Origin: JBBRHQ01 sp963781345
GTDB taxonomy: Bacteria; Actinomycetota; Thermoleophilia; Solirubrobacterales; 70-9
Direction of reading: 5' to 3'
Assembly: GCA_963781345.1 (NCBI GenBank)
Contig: CAWAFQ010000014.1
Span: 310,001-374,000 of the forward strand
Length of the DNA stretch: 64,000 bases
Made by a program: the position numbers and the translations under genes. The number at the start of each line of letters is the position of its first letter. Position 1 is the stretch's first letter. This document shows, piece by piece, positions 18,996-24,322 of the stretch. The notes beneath the pieces are model-generated. The model searched no databases, was not told the origin of the DNA, and saw only the letters and a list, made by a program, of their open reading frames with translations.

Positions 18996-19412
18996 AGCAT
19001 GTGCTCCGCTCCGCCGGGGGCTCGATAGACAAACGATGGACGAGACCCGGGCTCCGCGTCCGCCATGCGATCACTGAGCATCTGCTCCGCGCCGCCCGGG
19101 GCGCGAGAGACGAAAGATGGACGCACCCCGGGCGGCGCGTCCGCGATGTATGGGGCCGGCGGTGGGATGACGTTCGTGCGTGACAGATGGACGAGCCCCC
19201 GGCTCCGCGTCCGCCATGCGATCACTAAGCATGTGCTCCGCTCCGCCCGGGCCTCGATAGACGAAAGATGGACGAGCCCCCGGCTCCGCGTCCGCCATGC
19301 GATCACTAAGCATGTGCTCCGCCGCCGGGCGGCGAACAACAGCTCCGCTCCGCCCGGGCCTCGATAGACGAAAGATGGACGAGACCCGGGCTCCGCGTCC
19401 GCCATGCATGGG
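18996..19412. repeat. 81-bp tandem repeat array downstream of clpP
   Basis: This is the whole 427-bp gap between clpP and the M23 peptidase gene. Units begin AGCATGTGCTCCGCTCCGCC, contain CTCGATAGACGAAAGATGGA and end CGCCATGCGATCACTA. Copies lie at 18996-19076, 19077-about 19155 (diverged), about 19182-19227 (3' half only), 19228-19308, and 19309-about 19412 (with a 24-bp extra segment). Spacing is exactly 81 bp where copies are intact, that is 27 codons, so frames stay open on both strands; the minus frame reads ADAEPGARPSFVYRGPGGAE repeatedly. CATGC and GCATG at the junctions form a short inverted repeat. No coding role is supported. Confidence 0.85.
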
Positions 19413-19414
19413 GA

Positions 19415-20194
19415 TTGGTGGCGAGTTGGTGTTTCCTGTCCTTGGTTCCCGCCGCGCCGGCTGCGGCCGCGGTTCCTCACTTTCATCTGGGCGGCGGATC
19501 GGCTTCGCCTCGCCACGCCTACTTCGACGGGGGGCCGGTGCGGATCCGGTACCGGTTCACGGCGAGGCGGGCGGTCGATGTCCAGATCAGGATCGTCAGG
19601 CGGGGAAGCGGGCGGGTGGTGCGGGGCTTTGTCGCTCGGCACCAGCCGGCCGGGTCCCATCACCAGCTCTGGGGCGGGAGGACCTGGAGTGGGGCGGAGG
19701 CGCCGGACGGCCGCTACCGGGTCCTGGTCGGGCGGCGCGGGCAAAACGTCAAGCGCGCGGCTGGCTTCTCCTTCCACGGTCACGTCTTCCCGGTTCGCGG
19801 GCCGCACGGGACGCGCGGCCCGATCGGTGAGTTCGGGGCGCCGCGCTCCGGCGGGCGCACCCATGAGGGTTTCGACGTCGTCGCCGCCTGCGGGACAAAG
19901 GTGGTCGCGGCGCGCGGGGGCCGGGTGCTGCGGCGCGGATATGACCCGGTCCTCTATGGAAACTACGTTCTCGTCCACGGGCTCGGAGAACGCCGCAGCT
20001 ACTTCTACGCCCACCTGCCGCGACCGGCCCGGGTCGGGCTCGGCGAGCGGTTGCGAACCGGCGAGCGGATCGGCGCCGTCGGAGAATCCGGAAACGCGAT
20101 CACCGTCGGGTGCCACCTGCATTTCGAGATCCACCGCCGCGGAGTCCCGGCAGACCCCGAGCCCTCGCTGCGCCGCTGGGATCGCTACAGCTGA
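19415..20194 (+). CDS. Secreted M23-family metallopeptidase
   Basis: 259-residue protein, probably exported: residues 1-19 (MVASWCFLSLVPAAPAAAA) look like a signal peptide. A beta-rich N-terminal domain (FTARRAVDVQIRIVRRGSGR) precedes the LytM/M23 domain with the zinc-binding HxxxD of GGRTHEGFDV and the HxH of CHLHFEIH. GNYVLVHGLGERRSYFYAHL is the typical strand-loop between them. It should cut peptide cross-bridges of peptidoglycan or a similar wall substrate. The start is TTG at 19415 or GTG at 19418; no leaderless hexamer is visible, and the gene directly abuts the repeat array. The next gene starts within 12 bp. Confidence 0.85.
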   Translation: MVASWCFLSLVPAAPAAAAVPHFHLGGGSASPRHAYFDGGPVRIRYRFTARRAVDVQIRIVRRGSGRVVRGFVARHQPAGSHHQLWGGRTWSGAEAPDGRYRVLVGRRGQNVKRAAGFSFHGHVFPVRGPHGTRGPIGEFGAPRSGGRTHEGFDVVAACGTKVVAARGGRVLRRGYDPVLYGNYVLVHGLGERRSYFYAHLPRPARVGLGERLRTGERIGAVGESGNAITVGCHLHFEIHRRGVPADPEPSLRRWDRYS

Positions 20195-20206
20195 TTGACT
20201 GCCGCG

Positions 20207-21091
20207 ATGCCGAACCGCCTCGATATCAGCTTCCCCTCCGGCGGCGGGCGCTGCAGTGGCTGGCTCTACCCGCCTCCGGAGGGTGGCGAGAGGGTCCCGT
20301 GCGTCGTCATGGCGCACGGCTTCGGGGCGTGCAAGGAGGGCCGGCTCGACGCCTTCGCCGAGCGTTTCGCAGCAGCGGGGATGGCGGCGCTGGTCTTCGA
20401 CTACCGCCACTTCGGCACCTCGACCGGTGAGCCACGCCAGCTGATCGACATCGGCCGCCAGCATGAGGACTGGCAGTCCGCGGTCGCCCACGCCCGCACG
20501 CTCGAGAGCGTCGACCCCGACCGGATCGCGCTCTGGGGGTCCTCGTTCAGCGGCGGTCACGTGATCTGGGTGGCCGCCCACGACGATTGTGTCGCCGCGG
20601 TCGTCTCCCAGGTCCCGAACTCCAGCGGTCCGGCGACGCTGAAGGAGGCCGGGCCGGTCCGCGTCTCGCTGCTGGCCCTGGCCGGAATCCGCGATCAGGT
20701 CGGGTCCCTGTTCGGCCGGGGCCACCGGATGCCGATCGTCGGTCCGCCCGGGACGCTGGCGGCGATGACCAGCGACGACGCAGACGCGGCCTACCCGGCG
20801 ATGTATCCGGAAGGCTTCGATTTCCGCAACTCGACCCCCGCCCGGATCATGTTGCGCTTCGGCTCTTACAGCCCCGGCCGCGAGGCGAAGAGGGTCCGCT
20901 GCCCGCTTCTGGTGATCGTCGGCGACGCCGACACGATCACGCCGCCGGCGCCGGCGCGAAAGGCCTCCGAGCAGGCACCCCGCGGCGAGCTTCTGAGCTT
21001 TCCCGGCCGCCACTTCGACATCTACCGCGGCCCCGATTTCGAGTGGACGGTCTCCAAGGAAGCCGAGTTCCTGCAGCGCACCCTCGCCTGA
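20207..21091 (+). CDS. Alpha/beta hydrolase, serine type
   Basis: About 294-residue hydrolase. The oxyanion segment VVMAHGFGACKEGRL, the nucleophile elbow IALWGSSFSGGHVIW (Ser), the acid in LLVIVGDADTITPP and the catalytic His in FPGRHFDIYRG are all present in normal order. It resembles the dienelactone hydrolase/Xaa-Pro peptidase-like group; the substrate is unknown. A TTG at 20195 directly follows the stop of the peptidase gene, but ATG at 20207 is the more usual start. Probably co-transcribed with the M23 gene. It converges with the GNAT gene, with hairpin element A between them. Confidence 0.85.
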   Translation: MPNRLDISFPSGGGRCSGWLYPPPEGGERVPCVVMAHGFGACKEGRLDAFAERFAAAGMAALVFDYRHFGTSTGEPRQLIDIGRQHEDWQSAVAHARTLESVDPDRIALWGSSFSGGHVIWVAAHDDCVAAVVSQVPNSSGPATLKEAGPVRVSLLALAGIRDQVGSLFGRGHRMPIVGPPGTLAAMTSDDADAAYPAMYPEGFDFRNSTPARIMLRFGSYSPGREAKRVRCPLLVIVGDADTITPPAPARKASEQAPRGELLSFPGRHFDIYRGPDFEWTVSKEAEFLQRTLA

Positions 21092-21101
21092 ACTCCGACT
21101 C

Positions 21102-21118
21102 GGTGGACCTGAACCACC
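21102..21118. terminator. Small hairpin after the hydrolase gene
   Basis: GGTGG and CCACC (extended to six pairs by the outer C and G) with a 7-nt loop at about 21101-21119, ten bases after the hydrolase stop and just before the 49-nt element. There is no T-run. It may end transcription together with the following larger hairpin. Confidence 0.35.
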
Positions 21119-21120
21119 GG

Positions 21121-21169
21121 GTCGAGTGGACGATTGACCTCACTATTCGAGGGATGTCGTCCACTCGAC
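21121..21169. repeat. 49-nt hairpin element, copy A
   Basis: Perfect 12-bp arms GTCGAGTGGACG and CGTCCACTCGAC enclose a 25-nt loop that begins ATT and holds a CCTC/GAGG inner pair. A second element with identical arms, identical length and a related loop lies at 46769-46817. Here it sits between two converging genes, so a bidirectional terminator is possible, but the exact repetition suggests a dispersed element. Confidence 0.8.
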
Positions 21170-21205
21170 GCCCGTTGGGCCCGTTTCGGGGTCGCCGCCG
21201 GGGGC

Positions 21206-21661
21206 TCAGGTACGGATCTCGTAGTTGATCCAGGTCGAGCGCTCGGCGCCGGTCGAGTCGTAGAGGCGCTGTGCGGTGTGGTTGTCGGGCGCCGTGTTCC
21301 ACTCGAGGTGGTGGGCGCCGCGGTCGCGGGCGACCCCTGCGCTCGCGGCGATCAGTGCCCTGCCGACGCCGCCGCCGCGACGGGAGGGGTCGACGAAGAG
21401 GTCGTTCATCAGCACCGTCTCCGCCGCTTCGGTGGAACTGAAGAACCAGTAGAGGCAGGCGTAGCCGACGAGCTGGCCACCGCTCCAGGCTCCGAGTAGG
21501 AGGCCATCCTCGCTCGGCCCGATGAAGCGGCGGAAGAACTCACGGTTGCGGGCGGTGTCGATGTCCGAGACCTCGTAGAAGCGCTGGTAGGCGGCGATCA
21601 TCGGCAGCAGCGCCTCGAACTGCTCCTCGGTGATCGGCTCGACCCGTAATTCGTCCGCCAT
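21206..21661 (-). CDS. GNAT-family N-acetyltransferase
   Basis: 151-residue acetyltransferase. The acetyl-CoA binding motif A is visible as LFVDPSRRGGGVGRALIAAS (the Q/RxxGxG/A pattern), preceded by the strand VGYACLYWFFSSTEAAETVLM and followed by LEWNTAPDNHTAQRLYDSTG. The substrate, a small amine or a protein N-terminus, cannot be told. The ATG at 21661 is chosen because MADELRVEPI begins the domain and TACGGT lies eight bases upstream; the longer frame to 21862 overlaps the divergent beta-helix gene. It converges with the hydrolase gene across hairpin copy A. Confidence 0.85.
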   Translation of the reverse strand: MADELRVEPITEEQFEALLPMIAAYQRFYEVSDIDTARNREFFRRFIGPSEDGLLLGAWSGGQLVGYACLYWFFSSTEAAETVLMNDLFVDPSRRGGGVGRALIAASAGVARDRGAHHLEWNTAPDNHTAQRLYDSTGAERSTWINYEIRT

Positions 21662-21669
21662 GCCCGGCA

Positions 21670-21675
21670 ACCGTA
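21670..21675 (-). promoter_or_regulatory. Leaderless -10 box (TACGGT) of the GNAT gene
   Basis: TACGGT on the minus strand, eight bases before the ATG at 21661. It partly faces the divergent TAGGCT box of the beta-helix gene. Confidence 0.4.
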
Positions 21676-21676
21676 T

Positions 21677-21682
21677 TAGGCT
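21677..21682 (+). promoter_or_regulatory. Leaderless -10 box (TAGGCT) of the beta-helix gene
   Basis: TAGGCT, seven bases before GTG at 21690, identical in sequence and spacing to the ctaG box at 11958. Confidence 0.55.
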
Positions 21683-21689
21683 TCTCCCA

Positions 21690-22592
21690 GTGAATGCCAG
21701 GGAGTTCTCGATTCGGTCGGGTGCGTCGCTCCTGCTCGCGTCGACCTTGCTGCTCTTGCTTCCGTTCTCAGAGGGCGCGGCCGCCGGCGCCGGGGGCCGG
21801 ACGCTCCAGGTCCACCCCGGTGAGCTGAAGTCAAAGCTCGCCGCGTCGCGCGACGGAGACACGCTCGTCGTCCACCGCGGTCACTACCGCGGCGCGATCA
21901 CGATCGAGCACCGAATCCGGCTGGTCGGAGCCGCGCGGGAGCGGCGGCCGCTGATCGATGGTCTCTGCTCGACCCGGGCGACCATCCTCGTCCGCCACGG
22001 GGGAGTGACGCTTCGCCACCTCACCTCGGTCGGCGCCGACGAGGGCTTCGGCAACTTCCCCTCGGAGGTGGATTTCAGCGGCCTGCCGAGCGGCCGCGCG
22101 GTTGATATCTCCGTGCGCGACACCTGCGACGCCGAGTACGGGATCAACGTCTTCGGCAGCGAGCGGATCGACGTGATCGGCAATCGAGGGCACGGCTTCA
22201 GCGACTCGGTCATCTATATCGGCGGGATCAGCTCGACCGGGACCGGCGTCCTCCGAGTCAGCGACAACGAGGCATTCGGCAGCAACCGCGGGATCATCAT
22301 CGAGGACTCGGCCGGCGGTGACCTGCGCTTCAAGGGGAACCGGATCCACGACAATCGGATCGGCGGCGAGGGCGTCCCGAGCGGGATCTTCGTCCACAAC
22401 TCCGACGGTGTGCTGATCAGCGGCAACATTGTGGTCGACAACGGTTCCTATGGCGTCCACCTCGACCCCAGCTCCGATGGCAACCGCCTCTTCGGCAACG
22501 TCGTCCTGCGGAACCCCAAGGGCAACTTCCGCGATGAGGGCAGCGGCAACTGCGGCGCCGGCAACCGGCCAAACCCGTTTTCGCCCTGTTGA
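21690..22592 (+). CDS. Secreted right-handed parallel beta-helix protein
   Basis: About 300 residues. The first 35 form a signal peptide (SGASLLLASTLLLLLPFSEG, then AAAGAGG). The rest consists of short beta-strand repeats typical of NosD/pectate-lyase-like parallel beta-helices: GDTLVVHRGHYRGAITIEHR, IDVIGNRGHGF, LRVSDNEAFGSNRGIIIED, LRFKGNRIHDNRIGG, VLISGNIVVDNGSYGVHLD and NRLFGNVVLRNPKGNF. Cysteines near the C-terminus (GNCGAGN, FSPC) could form a disulphide. It is probably extracellular and carbohydrate-binding or carbohydrate-modifying, with the substrate unknown. The GTG at 21690 is chosen because it starts the signal peptide and follows TAGGCT by seven bases. Confidence 0.8.
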   Translation: MNAREFSIRSGASLLLASTLLLLLPFSEGAAAGAGGRTLQVHPGELKSKLAASRDGDTLVVHRGHYRGAITIEHRIRLVGAARERRPLIDGLCSTRATILVRHGGVTLRHLTSVGADEGFGNFPSEVDFSGLPSGRAVDISVRDTCDAEYGINVFGSERIDVIGNRGHGFSDSVIYIGGISSTGTGVLRVSDNEAFGSNRGIIIEDSAGGDLRFKGNRIHDNRIGGEGVPSGIFVHNSDGVLISGNIVVDNGSYGVHLDPSSDGNRLFGNVVLRNPKGNFRDEGSGNCGAGNRPNPFSPC

Positions 22593-22758
22593 GCCGGCTC
22601 CGGGCCTGCGGCTGAACCGACCGTTGCGGCCCGCGGCGAGCGAGCAAGTTTTGACCCGCCGGCAGGGTCGAGGCGACGGGTGGAGTAAGAGCGATGCCAC
22701 AAGGCCGGTGCAGCGCTGTCCCTAAGCTTGCTGCGCCGGCTGGTCCAAAACTAGCCCT

Positions 22759-22764
22759 AGGAGG
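22759..22764 (+). promoter_or_regulatory. Strong Shine-Dalgarno deciding a CTG start for clpX
   Basis: AGGAGG, eight bases before CTG at 22773. An in-frame TAG at 22758-22760 excludes any longer clpX, and no ATG, GTG or TTG lies between it and the zinc-finger codons. Confidence 0.75.
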
Positions 22765-22772
22765 AGAGTCCC

Positions 22773-24056
22773 CTGGCACGCCCGACAGATTCCAACGAGC
22801 AGCTCCTCTGCAGTTTCTGCGGGAAGTCGCAGCGTCAGGTCAAGAAGCTGATCGCCGGCCCCGGGGTCTACATCTGTGACGAGTGCATCGATCTCTGCAA
22901 CGAGATCATCGATGAGGAGCTGACCGCCCCTCCGGCGTTCGAGTTGGAGAACCTGCCGAAGCCGCGCGAGATCCACGAGGTGCTCGAGGAGTACGTGGTC
23001 GGCCAGGAGCACGCCAAGCGGGCTCTCTCGGTCGCCGTCTACAACCACTACAAGCGCGTCCAGATGAGCCAGGCCGAGGATGCCGAGATCGAGCTGGAGA
23101 AGTCGAACATCCTCCTGCTGGGCCCGACCGGCTGCGGCAAGACCCTGCTTGCGCAGACGCTCGCCCGGATCCTCAACGTCCCCTTCGCGATCGCCGACGC
23201 GACCGCGCTGACCGAAGCCGGATACGTCGGCGAGGACGTCGAGAACATCCTTTTGAAGCTGATCCAGGCCGCCGACTTCGACGTCAAGAAGGCCGAGACG
23301 GGGATCATCTACATCGACGAGATCGACAAGATCGCCCGCAAGTCCGAGAACCCGTCGATCACCCGCGACGTCTCCGGCGAGGGGGTCCAGCAGGCGCTGC
23401 TGAAGATCCTCGAGGGCACCAGTGCGTCGGTTCCGCCGCAGGGGGGCCGCAAGCACCCCCATCAGGAGTTCCTGACGATCGACACGACCAACATCCTCTT
23501 CATCTGCGGTGGCTCCTTCGCCGAGCTCGACAAGGTGATCGAGCGGCGCCTGGGCGACCACGGCATCGGCTTTGGCGCCGCGATCCACTCGAAGGAGCAA
23601 CGCGACACCGGAGAGTGGTTTGAGCACTGCCTGCCCGAGGACCTGATGGAGTACGGCCTGATCCCCGAGTTCATCGGCCGGCTTCCCGTCGTCGCCTCGA
23701 TCCACCAGCTCAGCCGCGACGACCTGATCACGATCCTGACCGAGCCGCGCAACGCGCTCACCCGCCAGTTCCAGCGTTTCTTCGAGTTCGACGACATCGA
23801 ACTCGTCTTTGCCGAGGACTCGCTCTCAGCGATCGCCGACAAGGCGCTCGAGCGCGAAACCGGAGCCCGCGGGCTGCGCTCGATCCTCGAGTCGACCCTT
23901 CAGGACGTCCAGTTCGAGCTCCCCTCGCGCCGCGACGTGACCAAGTGCGTGGTCACCAGGGAGACGATCGAGCAGTCGCGACGGCCGACGCTGGTCACCG
24001 AGGCGGCTCAGCAGGACATCGGCCCCGACGACGAGCTGACCGAGGAATCAGCCTAG
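22773..24056 (+). CDS. clpX: ATP-dependent Clp protease ATP-binding subunit ClpX
   Basis: 427-residue AAA+ unfoldase that feeds substrates to ClpP. The N-terminal zinc finger is complete: CSFCG near residue 13 and VYICDECIDLC near residue 34. Walker A is ILLLGPTGCGKTLLAQTLA, Walker B is GIIYIDEIDKIARKS, and sensor regions GRLPVVASIHQL and GARGLRSILEST are normal. The zinc finger lies in frame upstream of the first ATG at 22944, and the only plausible initiation codon is CTG at 22773, eight bases after AGGAGG. Length then matches the family. Either a true CTG start or an A-to-C change in this sequence explains it. An EAL-domain remnant on the other strand follows the stop. Confidence 0.93.
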   Translation: MARPTDSNEQLLCSFCGKSQRQVKKLIAGPGVYICDECIDLCNEIIDEELTAPPAFELENLPKPREIHEVLEEYVVGQEHAKRALSVAVYNHYKRVQMSQAEDAEIELEKSNILLLGPTGCGKTLLAQTLARILNVPFAIADATALTEAGYVGEDVENILLKLIQAADFDVKKAETGIIYIDEIDKIARKSENPSITRDVSGEGVQQALLKILEGTSASVPPQGGRKHPHQEFLTIDTTNILFICGGSFAELDKVIERRLGDHGIGFGAAIHSKEQRDTGEWFEHCLPEDLMEYGLIPEFIGRLPVVASIHQLSRDDLITILTEPRNALTRQFQRFFEFDDIELVFAEDSLSAIADKALERETGARGLRSILESTLQDVQFELPSRRDVTKCVVTRETIEQSRRPTLVTEAAQQDIGPDDELTEESA

Positions 24057-24059
24057 ATC

Positions 24060-24285
24060 CGGCGACGGTCATCCTGTCCTCGATCGCCTCCGCGGGCATC
24101 GGGTCCGAGAGCAGGAACCCCTTCGCGAAGCGGCAGCCGGGGTCTCGCAGGCTGGCGAGCTGCCCGGGTGACTCGACCCTGCTTGCGATTGTCGCCAGGC
24201 CGAGTTCGCGGCCGAGGCCGATTGCGGCCGATGCGACCTCGACCGTTCACTCGTCGTCGGGGATCCCACTCTCCCCGAGGCGTTC
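24060..24285 (-). pseudogene. EAL-domain (c-di-GMP phosphodiesterase) remnant
   Basis: Translating the minus strand from about 24246 downward gives TVEVASAAIGLGRELGLA, TIASRVESPGQLASLRDPGC and RFAKGFLLSDPMPAEAIEDRM. This matches the end of EAL domains, where the usual pattern is ALAxxLGLxVVAEGVE, then QLxxLRxxGCDxxQGYLFSxPMP. The conserved AEGVE is changed to ASRVE. A stop (24247-24249 on the complement) and a frame change interrupt the upstream part; LGESGIPDDE just before it fits the same domain. Only the last third of the domain remains, so it is a decayed gene fragment between clpX and valS. Confidence 0.6.
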
Positions 24286-24308
24286 GTCATCGGGAGCGAT
24301 CGGAAAAC

Positions 24309-24314
24309 TAAACT
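24309..24314 (+). promoter_or_regulatory. Leaderless -10 box (TAAACT) of valS
   Basis: TAAACT, eight bases before GTG at 24323. It fixes the valS start well inside a much longer open frame. Confidence 0.55.
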
Positions 24315-24322
24315 CGCCGCCC

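Noticed and set aside
18996..19412. CRISPR array
   Set aside because: The repeats are directly adjacent 81-bp units with no unique spacers, and no cas genes lie nearby.
21630..21690. Start of the beta-helix protein at 21630
   Set aside because: The added residues precede a complete signal peptide and overlap the GNAT start. GTG 21690 has the TAGGCT box at seven bases.
23945..24322. Long N-terminal extension of valS back to 23945
   Set aside because: Those codons overlap clpX and an EAL remnant, show no synthetase homology, and a leaderless box places the start at 24323.
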